Shown: positions 1 through 13,200 of the stretch, in pieces
Layout: every line of letters begins with the position of its first letter
Position numbering within the stretch: the stretch's first letter is position 1
Source: Timema cristinae
Taxonomy: Eukaryota > Arthropoda > Insecta > Phasmatodea > Timematidae
Length of the DNA: 64,000 bases
Direction of reading: 5' to 3'
Assembly: GCA_039000515.1 (NCBI GenBank)
Contig: JBCFYV010000012.1
Location: 119,845,056-119,909,055 of the forward strand
Made by a program: the position numbers and the translations under genes
The notes under the pieces: generated by a model
Told to the model about the DNA's origin: nothing
What the model saw: the letters and a program-made list of their open reading frames with translations, nothing else
Database searches by the model: none

Positions 1-730
1 TATGTCCGGAATATTAAAAAAAAAACCATAAATAACCATCTCTTGACGCTTACGGAACTTGAAAGTTCATGGCCACCAGAACGTAAGCCCTCCATTCGAC
101 GCTATTCTGAGACAACTCTATCTGATCTTACACTAAACCTCCTTCATGTGCATTTTCACACTACCCTCCCATAAACGTCTTGGTCCACCAATGAGTCTGG
201 TTTCTACAGGTTTTCCAACTAAAGTGTTGTGAAAACACCTGTTATCACACATCCACGCCACATGATCTCATCACAGCCTGCACGCCTTGATCATCCTTAA
301 TCTGTTTGGGGATACATTCGTCACGTGACTATCTTCACTATCCTGAGTATTCATCACTTTTCCCAAATATCTGTTTCAGAAATTGGTTCTTTTAAAAAAG
401 CTTTCAATATATTCTTTTGGTACAAAACGACCCATCACATCTATAAATAAAAAACGGGTAGGAATATTATAGTTTTGTGTATTTTCAGTTTATTTCGAGA
501 CAGAAAACGAGATGACAACCAACAACTGACAAACTGAATGATAACAAACTTTACCTAAAGAAATTTGGGTTTTCACCTCCTCTTGAATTTCATTGCTATC
601 TGTTAGTACAATCCCTAAATATTTGAATTTGTCAACACATTAAAAACGCGTGTCGTTGTGTTCTACGAATCCATTCTATGTTCTTGAGATACAGTTAAGT
701 GCTCTTCATCTACCCTGTCAGGTATCGAGA

Positions 731-797
731 TTACCTTGCATTATTACACTACGCTATGGTTTATAAGATAGGACCATAGTGTAATCCATCAAGGTAA
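731..797. repeat. 67-bp hairpin element, copy 1
   Basis: Bounded by TTACCTTG and CAAGGTAA, with an inner stem CTATGGT / ACCATAG and TTACAC / GTGTAA. Two more copies of the same size are at 3004-3070 and 63758-63823. Confidence 0.75.
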
Positions 798-1102
798 CCC
801 TGCTGTCTTCCATTCCTCTTAATCAACGCCTCATTGTCACTGCAAGTCTACATAATCTGCAAAATATTTTTAAATAAAGGTATTGAAAGGTATTAGGAAG
901 TTAAAGTTCAAGGTGTAAAGATATGTTCTAATCGACTCAGTTATTGGTGATGAGGAAGGTCATGGTTCAGACCTCAACTCCACCTGCACCAAGCAAAGAT
1001 TATAACCTCAACTTTCCGGATCACTTTATAGTCAACCTGACACCTTAGACAGAGAGTCCACTGACACTATCAAGTAGGCAATCCGTGGTTCGATGAACTC
1101 AC

Positions 1103-1221
1103 CAAGAGTGTGTGTGGAGCTTCTGATGCTTGAGTTGTTGTTCTTTTGTTCTGGTTCGAGTTCCGGTAGAGAGTCGTCGATATCATCCTCCTGCGTGGTC
1201 AGCTCGAGATCTTTGCCCACC
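1103..1221 (-). CDS. Gene B exon 14: linker between NBD1 and TMD2
   Basis: Continues the EVFIK of exon 13 with [13 protein letters not shown], then an acidic, Asn/Ser-rich linker. Acceptor TTACAG, donor GTGAGT, phases 2 in, 1 out. It is the last visible exon of gene B. Confidence 0.82.
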
Positions 1222-4200
1222 CTGTAAACACATAGAGTGGTGTGAGCGTGTACTTTCTAAACACACAGCTCCAGGTCTCTTACACCTCAATGGAACAGCT
1301 TTCACCCTCCAACGCAAGTTTGGTAATAATCCTTTGACCTCAGCCGTGGCTTGAACCCATGAATCCCGTGCCATGAGGTGCAAACTCTACCCTGAAACTA
1401 CTGAGGTTGACAACAGGGACCTAAGCCCTGTAAATCAGGAATGGATAAGCCTAGGCCACGTTCCAGTGTTGGGTGGAATAACTGACGAGAATGTTTGTTC
1501 ACTTACTTGATGAACACCTCCTCCATGGTCGTCAGGGAGATCCCGTAGCTGAGGATGCTGAGAGACTGTTTATTCTCCTCCAGTTCCTGAAGCATGGGCT
1601 CAAACAGGGACGACATGCCCTCTTCCAGGAGGTACGACAGCTCGGAGGCGATGTTCTGGTCAACCTCCAAGGACGGGATGTGTCTTCTGAGGGTATGCGT
1701 CACTTTATCCACGTCGCAGGCAGTGTCTTTTACTATGATGAGCTTGTAGCCGGCACCTGGAGGAATACAAGGTTGTTTACTATGAGGAGCTTGTAGCCGG
1801 CACCTGGAGGAATACAAGGTTGTTTACTACGACAATCTTGTAGCCTGCACCTGGAGGAATACAAGGTTGTTTACTACGACAATCTTGTAGCCTGCCCCTG
1901 GAGGAATACAAGGTTGTTTACTATGAGGAGCTTGTAGCCTGCACCTGGAGGAATACAAGGTTGTTTACTATGAGGAGCTTGTAGCCTGCACCTGGAGGAA
2001 TACAAGGTTGTTTACTATGAGGAGCTTGTAGCCGGCACCTGGAGGAATACAAGGTTGTTTACTATGAGGAGCTTGTAGCCGGCACCTGGAGGAATACAAG
2101 GTTGTTTACTATGATGAGCTTGTAGCCGGCACCTGGAGGAATACAAGGTTGTTTACTATGATGAGCTTGTAGCCTGCACCTGGAGGAATACAAGGTTGTT
2201 TACTATGATGAGCTTGTAGCCGGCACCTGGAGGAATACAAGGTTGTTTACTATGATGAGCTTGTAGCCTGCACCTGGAGGAATACAAGGTTGTTTACTAT
2301 GAGGAGCTTGTAGCCTGCACCTGGAGGAATACAAGGTTGTTTACTATGATGAGCTTGTAGCCGGCACCTGGAGAAATACAAGGTTGTTTACTATGATGAG
2401 CTTGTAACCGGCACCTGGAGGAATACAAGGTTGTTTACTATGAGGAGCTTGTAGCCATCACTTGTAGAATATGTTACAGTACATTGTTCCCTCTAATTTC
2501 AACACTTCTCATCTCTACTACATTACAGTAGTTAATACATGTTAGTACAATCAGTACGCTGACCATCTCACCAAAGCGCTTCTTGAGGAAGAAAGAGGAT
2601 CCGCAGCACTGCAGGCCCCCACCAGCCATGATGGCGATGCGGTCACCCAGAAGGTCGGCCTCATCCATGAAGTGGGTGGTCAGCATGATGGTCCTGCCTT
2701 GTTTCTCGGATCTCAGTAGGTCCCAGAGGGTCCTCCTAGCCGCGGGGTCCATCCCGGACGTCGGCTCGTCGAACATTACCACCTGAGGAGGGAGGGACAA
2801 ACCGTTGGATGCGGGACGAATACCCCTGTGTTGTTTGTCAGCATGTGGGGAACCCCCCGAACTCTCTTTTAGCGAATGGGCGTGTCGTTTCCTTAACATT
2901 CACCCTCTTCATTCTGTTCCATAGGAAAAGGAGGCTGGATGCATTGTTAAACAATCGTGGTGCCAAAGCGTTTTAAGGGTGTTTATTTGGTTCCCCTGAA
3001 AGCTTACCTTGCTTGTTTACAGTATGGTGTATCCTCTAGCATAAGGCCATAGTGAAATCAGTCAAGGTAAGACTGTTACCTTTCAAGGTAAACAAGTGAT
3101 ATTTGAATAATTTTTAACATTTTATTTGGTTGTTATTAGTTCATTTGTACTTTCTTGATTAAAAAAAATCTTTTACCTTAAAACAAACATTGTTGGTGAG
3201 CTTCTTTGACATTTAAATTGTTATATAAAAGGTACTAATATATTAATTTATTGAAGTTAAAATCATTTAATAGTAAACCTCAATAAACACGTCAAAGTAG
3301 TTTTGGTAAAAAAAAAAATATTTAGGTAGTTCCATAACAATATTTATTTTGTAATGGAAGTTTGTGACTCCAGTGGATTTCAAGAGGACATATCTTTTAT
3401 AATTTCTCCTTGGATTTAAAGTTGAGATATCTTTCATTTTATCTTTTATTTCAAGTTGAAATATTTCCTATAATTTTTAAATTTTATTTAAAGCCTATAA
3501 AAGTCTCTCCATGGATTGATTAAATGTTGAAATATATCCAATAATTTATCCTTGCATTTCAAGCTGAAACATCTCTTCTATTTTTATTACTTTGGATTCA
3601 AAGTTGATATATAATTATTCTTATAATTTCTCCTTAGCGCTCATATTGAAATATCTACCGATAATTTCTCCTTGGATATAAAGTTGAAATAACTCAAATA
3701 ATTTCTTCTTGGTGATCATGTGATACAGAAGACAAAACAATACTATATTAACTGGTCCACATTATACAGGTAAGCTTGGAGAATAACCTCTGACCTGGGA
3801 GTTTCCGCAGAGAGCCACAGCAGCGGGAGAGCTTCCTCTTCATACCGCCAGACAGCGTGTGAGATTGAGAGTTCTCCTTAGGCTCAAGTTCTAGGATGTG
3901 GAGGTATCTCTTGATCTCATCCTCTATTCCTTTGCTGTCCATACCTTTCAGCTAGACAGTAATATTCGAGATTAAATAATACACCCCTACACACACAATA
4001 ATAAAAACCTCAATCCTTTCCCCACTGTCCCCCCCCCCCCACACACCCATCTAAGCATAGCTAAACCAATAATCCTACCATATGCACACCATAAAAAACA
4101 CGCAGATACTCTTGACACCACATAGTACCCTTTAGAATAAACAGGATGCATTGTGGGAGGTTCACAACAGGTTGTTGATCGTTACTGTCCTCACACCCAC

Positions 4201-7200
4201 AAGACGATTGTTGGTGCACATCCTCTAAAGCATCCCTTCCCGTCCTTAACCTTAAACTAGGGCACTAATAACCCTTGCGTTAAATGTACCACTAAAATGG
4301 AAAAAGGACAATGATCGTTTGGACTTGACGTCAATCCCCGGTGATGTACGTGTGAGGCAGAACAGAGGTACTCAAGAGGAGTGGTCAGAACGGACCGAGC
4401 ATGTAAATACAACCAGTGGCGCAACTGGTACACAGTAACATACGAGCACTCAAGAGTAACAGACCACGCCTTCATAACACGTCACAGTTACACGACCACT
4501 TCCCTTTTTTTGGAAAACATGACTGGATATGTTACCTTCAAGATGCACTCACCTTTCTTTCTTTCTTTCTTTCTTTCATAAGGGTTATTTATTTATCACT
4601 TAATATCTATATACATACATTATTAAACAACACAAAATTGAAAACAATAATCTTTCCCAACCCCTTGGGGTTCTTGAAAACAACAATAAATCGAAAATAA
4701 TAAAAGTTTTTGCAGTTTATTTATCCCCAAATAGGGCGCATTTCACATATAGAGGGGGGTTTGTTGTTCTCCCCACACGGCACATAAGACCTGGTCGGCC
4801 ATGTTTGATAGGTTGATGGGTTCACTACACTCATGTCACCGTGCGCCCCCATCTACCTACCCAATCTCTCCTAACTCGGCCTACTGGCCGGCATCACCCG
4901 CTATCTGACCTCCCCTCCCAGTCTCACACGACTAGACGGGGGGTCACGACTCCCCAGATTCGACTCTGAGGTCACCTGCCATCGTCGACCCGGGGATTCA
5001 CAACGCCGTCCCTGATTCGGCGGTAGGCATGGCCAGGAGCGTCGTAATCGCCGATGCACCTGACGATCATGTTGGAGCTGGCCTGCGCTCGGGTGAAAAA
5101 TCTTACCGCCAGCCCGCGGATACGGCTGTCCAGGGATGGGAGTCCTGACATGGTCAGGAGAACGCGGTCTGGGACGCGGGGCGGAGCCCCGAGGATCAAG
5201 CGAAGGAACCGGTGGTATACAGAACGGAGATGATTGTATCTGTATCTACGGAGATAAGAAAAAAACCAGGAGCGTAATAGAGAAGGGAGGACATCACAGA
5301 GAGCAGGAAAAGCCTGATCTTGTGACCGTATTCCAACGGACTGACCGGGCGCAGAAGTGGAGCCAGCTTCAACATGACGCCCCTGGCCCTACCTTCCGCC
5401 GAACAGCAGGTGCGGGTCCCAGCTGCATTTCGGGTCCCAACTGCATTTCGCATCCAGGGTCACCCCCAGCCACCGGACTGACGGCGACCATTGGACCGCG
5501 GTACCCTCCACGCGAAGTGGCTGCAGGGGGCCCGTTTCCCGACGTGTGAACATAATAGCTTGCGTCTTTTGGGATTGGATGGTAAGGGACCAAACACGAA
5601 GGAAGGTCAACAGTCCCCGCAACGCGAAGGTAAGTTTGGCCCAGACCACCTTAGCGTCCGGGGACTGCGCCAGGATAGCGGTGTCGTCTGCGAACTGGAA
5701 GAGAGCTGTACCGTGCGAGACGGGCATGTCCCGCACGAACAAGGAATATAGGATCGGTGAAAGGCAGGAGCCCTGGGGGACCCCTGCCCGAACCGGTCGG
5801 GGGGAGGAAAGTGCTCCCTCGACTCCCACTCCGAAAGAGCGGTCGGCGAGGAAGGAATCGAGGAGACGGGGGAGGATCGGAGGTGGGATACCCGCTACGG
5901 CAAGAGCGGTGAGGAGCCCACGGTGGCTGACGCTGTCAAACGCCCCTTTGACGTCCAACACGACGAAGCCCGTCCGGGCCCCGGTGTTGAACGCTCCGGT
6001 CACCAGGTCAACTACCTTGGAGACCGCGTGGGTCGTCGACAGGCCCTTCCGAAAGCTGAATTGGTAATCCGGCAGGAGGGGGTTCACCTCCAGCCAGGCC
6101 TCCAATCTACCTTCCCGAAGAAGTTGATGAAGACAAGGATCACAGTTATATAGTCACGCTCTTTAGGAAAACATGACTGGATATGCTACCTTCAAGAAGC
6201 GCTTACCTTCCCGAAGAAGTAGATGTGTTCTCTGACGGTCATCTCATTGAACAGGATGTTGTGCTGGGGACAGAGACCAAGACTCCCTCTAGCGTTGTTC
6301 ATCTCTGTCCTTATGTCGTATCCTCCGACGCTGGCGGTACCACTGGTAGGGGTGATCATACCAGTCAGCATGGACATGGTGGTCGTCTTGCCCGCTCCGT
6401 TGTGACCCAGAAGCACCGTGATTTGACCTTGGTACATATTGAGGTTCAGATGGTCCACCGCTGTCTTGTTGTTGTACACCTGGCAGGAGAACAGCACGTG
6501 TCAGGTGAATTGAAGGGGAGCCCTGAGGTTTGGTGGGTTTTATAAACAAAACAAGATGACCTGGTGGTCTAGAGGTAAGGTGTCGGACTTCTGTGCTGAG
6601 GTCCGGGGTTCAATCCCCCTTCTGTGGAGGAATTTGTTTATGGGAATTAAGGAACCTTTTTGGAATGGGGGATTAAACAAGAAGGTCTCGAGGAGTAACT
6701 TGACCCCACCCATCCTACTTGGGGTGGCTCGTGCTGACATTTACAACCTCCATTTCAACCCCGACCTGAAGGTACTAGGATATATGTTTATGGGTGTATG
6801 TGAATAACACTTTTTAAATGAGCAGCGAAGATTTAAACATGAAAAGCAAAGTTGAAGTCGAAATAAGGCTTTTTGATGGTTGTTGTATAAAAATTAAACT
6901 TTTAATTTTTTTTTAATATTTAGATAGAAAGAGAAAGATTTTAGAAGAATAAACAACGAATACTTTATTACTTTATGTTGACACAATTATTTTAATTTAT
7001 CACTACTGTCATTTAATCTCTAACATGTGTTAAGTTAATTATCTGTAGTAAAAATGATCATATATTTAAATGTCATATTTAATGGAAGAGCTCAAATCGG
7101 TTTATATAATTGAAGTTTTACTCTTTAAAATATTTTGGAGACGTAAAGGTAATTGTGGATGTTGAAATTGAAACTAAGAGTTGCGCTTTGACCTCAATAT

Positions 7201-10200
7201 TTCGAAGTTTCACACATTTCTAGTATTTTAATTAATATTAAATCCCTCTTAAGGCAATGCATAGCTATCTTGAGATTTAATTTGAGCTATAGTTGTTATT
7301 TGTTTTATACTAATCCACTAAGCTACTGGCCTTGTCATTACGGAGGGATATAAATATATATGATTTATCATACTTGTAAGGGTGGAGGGGTTGAACTACC
7401 AAAATCCTCCCTCTTAGTTTGGCCCCGTTTTGAATATAATTATCTAGAGAAAGAGAAAAGGTCTCATTAAAATGCCGCAATTTTCATTATAGATAATCCA
7501 GAACTATTGAGATTCCCAAGTAATACTGAAGTAATAATATTTTGATTAGTTTTGTTCAATTTTTTTTTGTATAGAAACTACAAAAAATTCAAACCATCTA
7601 ATTTTACCATTTAAATCCCACTTTTATAATAATATTTGTAGTGAAATATCCAGAAGCTCAATAAAATATTTGTAATCGAGAATACAAAATAGATCAAACA
7701 AAAAAAGATAGTTTTTTTAGAAACAAAAATAAAATACAAAACTAAGCATTGATAACGACATGAAAATCTCAGCTGAATTCCAAGAATAAATTACGTACAT
7801 CATAATATTAGTTCTAACTTGTATTTTCACTTATAAACTTTTTTTAGACAAAGAAATAGGTGTAATAAAATTATAAATTAAAGAATCCCTTTTTTCAAAT
7901 ATTATATTATGACGGTAAACATGATATTATGATTGTCTCTAATTGGCTAGTTACTTTGTGCAGGTTCCTGATTTGAACACCAATGGGCAGTTCCGGTTCC
8001 TGTTCGAAGTTGTGCTCTTTTCTCTTCTCGGAAAAGTCCGTGTTTTCTTTTCCCATTTTCTTCCGGGCAACCTGACTCTCGCACCAGAAAGATTTCTGCA
8101 AGACACGTATATTTGAAAAAAAAAAAAAAAAATTATACACCACACACATTTACAGGGCAAACTTTTCTTACGAATTGTGAAATGTAAGTTATGCAATATT
8201 AGTTATTAGCAAAGAGATTTAAATTTATCTAAACCCATCCCAAACAAAAATTATTAGTTGAAATTAAGCATTTTGAACTCCCACAGGCCATTAATATTTG
8301 ATTAATTTTTTTAAAAAGGGAAAAAACCATATTTTAACTCAAATTTGATGTGGTGATTCCATATGCTAGACAGTCATGTGATACCTTTCTATTGCACTTT
8401 AGATTGTGGTCAAGGGAGATCTATATTATATTTAAAAAAATACTTTTTTAAAAAGAAAGCCTTTACTGGCCAATCTGTGCAGTTCAAGATATAAAATATG
8501 TCCCTAAAATGCGTATAATGTGTAATGTGTAATGTGTTTCCCCGTACCATCAATATCTGGTTGCGTATCTCACCTGGAATGGAAAGTACCACGACTTGGG
8601 AACACCGTAAGCCCCTGGGAACACCGCCTCCACGTATATGGCTATCAGGAGGTAGATGGCCGCGTCCAGAAGCATGAAGATGATCAGATGACCGAAATAC
8701 AGGTCATCGTCTTGGGTGGCCGGCTCCCAGACGTTGTCCCATTGGATGCCTTTACCTGAGGGGGGGGGGTGGACATTTCTTACTCTATGGCAACAGTAGC
8801 TAGAGAGTTCATTACCGTACTTACTGAAGTACGTCATCTATCCCTATCTTGAGTTAGTTCTATCCAGTTCCCCTCATTACACCATATCCCTATCTTGAGC
8901 TAGTTCTACCATGTGTTGCTCACCAGTCCCTTCATGCATGAGTATGAGCTGGAAGCCGTATCCCATGGCGGTGTTGGAGAAGAGAGAAGTGACGAGTTTG
9001 GTCGACAGGGACAACTCGGTGTAGTTGTTCTGGATGAACAGGTAAGGCGCGAAAAGAACGAACCAGGCCAGGCCGGCCACGGTGGAGGCAGAGTTGGCTG
9101 CGTGCACAGAAAAAAAAAAAAAACAATGGAGGAGCCATATTGATTCAGGTATTTAGTTCCATTTTGTTCTAAGAGGCACAGGTTCAATTCTTGACACGGC
9201 CGAAAAAATGTATCACTGACCAATTTGGGTTTTCTCTTTACGTGTTGACTTAGTTTGTAAGTTATGTTCTAGTATAATAATTTCACGTTAGATATCTCAA
9301 ATAATTTTCTTTAAAGGAAATATTTAAGGTGACTTTTATGTCTCTCGGAGATTGTTCCTTTACCTTTTGAGAAGAAGGAAGTAATCATGAAACAGAAACA
9401 TATCATGGCGACTGCGTACAGCATCAAGAAGATGAAGATGAGCAGCCAGTTGGAGTGAGTGAAGACCGTGACGTCTGTGCCGCTGTACCACGGGACTTTC
9501 AACATCACCACCATCAGTATGACGGAGATAAGAAGCATAAGGAAGTTGTTGACGAACCAGGCGGTCCAGTGGAGCCAATTGGGCAGACCCATTATTTTCA
9601 TTGTTTCCTTTAGAGAATAGAATTGTTCCAGTCATTGAACCTCTATGTAGAAAGGAAAGAATGATAATAGAGCTCACAAACCTAGAATAGTTTACTAGTA
9701 GTTCTGTGAACAGTAGAACTAGCTCCTTCGATGTTATTATCGTTACTACAGTCTTACTAGTAGTTCTGTGAATAGTAGACCTCCCTCCATGTTATTATCA
9801 TTACTACAGTCTTACTAGTAGTTCTGTGAACAGTAGACCTCCCTCCATGTTATTATTGTTACTACAGTCTTACTAGTAGTTCTGTGAACAGTAGAACTAG
9901 CTCCCTCCATGTTATTATCGTTACTACAGTCTTACTAGTAGTTCTGTGAACAGTAGACCTGCCTCCATGTTATTATTGTTACTACAGTCTTACTAGTAGT
10001 TCTGTGAACAGTAGAACTAGCTCCCTCCATGTTATTATCGTTACTACAGTCTTACTAGTAGTTCTGTGAATAGTAGACCTCCCTCCATGTTATTATCGTT
10101 ACTACAGTCTTACTAGTAGTTCTGTGAACAGTAGACCTCCCTCCATGTTACTATCGTTACTACAGTCTTACTAGTAGTTCTGTGAACAGTAGAACTAGCT

Positions 10201-13200
10201 CCCTCCATGTTATTATCGTTACTACAGTCTTACTAGTAGTTCTGTGAACAGTAGAACTAGCTCCCTCCATGTTATTATCGTTACTACAGTCTTACTAGTA
10301 GTTCTGTGAACAGTAGACCTCCCTCAATGTTATTATCGTTACTACAGTCTTACCAGTAGTTCTGTGAACAGTAGACCTCACTTTCTCCATGTTATTATCG
10401 TTACTACAGTCTTACTAGTAGTTCTGTGAACAGTAGAACTAGCTCCCTCCATGTTATTATCGTTACTACAGTCTTACTAGTAGTTCTGTGAATAGTAGAC
10501 CTCCCTCCATGTTATTATCGTTACTACAGTCTTACTAGTAGTTCTGTGAATAGTAGACCTCCCTCCATGTTATTATCGTTACTACATTCTTAGTAGTAGT
10601 TCTGTGAACAGTAGACCTCCCTCCATGTTATTATCGTTACTACAGTCTTACTAGTAGTTCTGTGAACAGTAGAGCTCCCTCCATGTTATCATCGTTACTA
10701 CAGTCTTACTAGTAGTACTGTGAACAGTAGACCTCTCTCCATGTTATTATCGTTACTACAGTCTTACTAGTAGTTCTGTGAACAGTAGACCTTGCTCCAT
10801 GTTATTATCGTTACTACAGTCTTACTAGTAGTTCTGTGAACAGTAGACCTCCCTCCATGTTATCATCGTTACTACAGTCTTACTAGTAGTTCTGTGAACA
10901 GTAGACCTCACTCCATGTTATTATCGTTACTACAGTCTTACTAGTAGTTCTGTGAACAGTAGACCTCCCTCCATGTTACTATCGTTACTACAGTCTTACT
11001 AGTAGTTCTGTGAACAGTAGACCTCCCTCCATGTTACTATCGTTACTACAGTCTAACTAGTAGTTTCGTGAACAGTAGACCTCCCTCCATGTTATTATCG
11101 TTACTACAGTCTTACTAGTAGTTCTGTGAACAGTAGACCTCCCTCCATGTTATTATCGTTACTACAATCTTACTAGTAGTTCTGTGAACAGTAGACCTCC
11201 CTCCATGTTATTATCGTTACTACAGTCTTACTAGTAGTTCTGTGAACAGTAGACCTCCCTCCATGTTATTATCGTTACTACAGTCTTACTAGTAGTTCTG
11301 TGAACAGTAGACCTCCCTCCATGTTATTATCGTTACTACAGTCTTACTAGTAGTTCTGTGAACAGTAGACCTCCCTCCATGTTATTATCGTTACTACAGT
11401 CTTACTAGTAGTTCTGTGAACAGTAGACCTCCCTCCATGTTATTATCGTTACTACAGTCTTACTAGTAGTTCTGTGAATAGTAGACCTCCCTCCATGTTA
11501 TTATCGTTACTACATTCTTAGTAGTAGTTCTGTGAACAGTAGACCTCCCTCCATGTTATTATCGTTACTACAGTCTTACTAGTAGTTCTGTGAACAGTAG
11601 AGCTCCCTCCATGTTATCATCGTTACTACAGTCTTACTAGTAGTACTGTGAACAGTAGACCTCTCTCCATGTTATTATCGTTACTACAGTCTTACTAGTA
11701 GTTCTGTGAACAGTAGACCTTGCTCCATGTTATTATCGTTACTACAGTCTTACTAGTAGTTCTGTGAACAGTAGACCTCCCTCCATGTTATCATCGTTAC
11801 TACAGTCTTACTAGTAGTTCTGTGAACAGTAGACCTCCCTCCATGTTATTATCGTTACTACAGTCTTACTAGTAGTCCCAGTAGTTGAAAGATTAGCCAG
11901 TGCTGATGTACGGTTGTCCAGTAATCGTACTAATAATACATCCTTTCCGTGGTGGCTATTTCCGTGTCGCAATGAGATGAAGGTGATAGTGAGTATGATA
12001 GTGATAGTTGTTGTGATGGTGGTAGTGAGTATGATTGTGGTAGTGAGTATTAAGGTGTGGAACCAGTGGAAATACTTAAACCTAACTTAAGCCTAACTAG
12101 TTAAACCCTGGTTAACATTGGTGCAACTCCCTTTTCATATAAAAAATACCAGGTACCAGCCGGGAATCAATTTTAGGAGTCCTAGGTTCTTAACCATGTG
12201 CACGAACCACTATACTGTGGGTCTGGTTAGCACAACGTGGCAATATGGCAAACATGTATTGTAAACCACTCCCATACTATTTACAATAAACACAATCAAA
12301 CTTCAAGGTTAGGTCAGGCTACAGATACAAATCATACCCACAGCCTTCAGGTTAATATGACTGCGCTCATTGAGAGAGCTTGAGTCTTTCAACACTAGGA
12401 TCGATAGTTGCAATCAAGGGACATTTGGAAGAAAAAACCGCTCATTTTAAAAAGGATATCTCTAAACAGAGGACATATATTTGTTTTTTAACACCTTGTT
12501 TTACTGCCTATTTGGTTTATATGCTTATTTACTAATGGTTTTAGGGTTAAGGAAGGTTGTTTAGACGAAGTGTACCCTCATTTGCTTGGAGGGAGAGCGG
12601 AAAAACATTAAAAAAACACTCTAAGCACACCCAAACAAGTTTAGAACTTCAATATTCCCGTCATCGACAGTCTAGTATACAGCGAGAGTAGTGTCTTAGA
12701 TCACGCGGCACCCATAAATATCGATCTAGATTCAATCGGCCGGCTTCCATAAATATAAGTTCAGGTAGCGACCCAACCCTCTATTAACATAGTCCTACCT
12801 CATAAAGAGCTTAGGCAGAATTCACATTAATATTACAATGGTCCCTTTATAATGAACATGTTAAAAAAAGAGTCGTTTAACAACTTACACCCTTAGAAGT
12901 GGTTTATCAGTAAGAACTGAAATTAACGAACCTCAGTGTTGATGGACTCAACCGTGCTCAAAGAGCGCTCGTGGTCCTCCGTTTGGACGAGTCGCTTATT
13001 GCCGGGGTTATGGCTTATTTACTGCCGGACGCGACCTGGGCTCCCTATTAGCGATGCAGGGGTTCACTGCCAATTTATTGCGAACGCTCTTTAAAACCAG
13101 AACACTTCGCTCCGTATCTACAGTTTTGAAACACAAAAAAACAAAAAAACTATCGACTAGAATACTTTTGTTTGTTTGTGTCCCTCAATACTCTCCGCAA

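Noticed and set aside
9680..11875. CRISPR-like array (regular units)
   Set aside because: Units repeat with no unique spacers, and the host is a eukaryote. It is a plain minisatellite.
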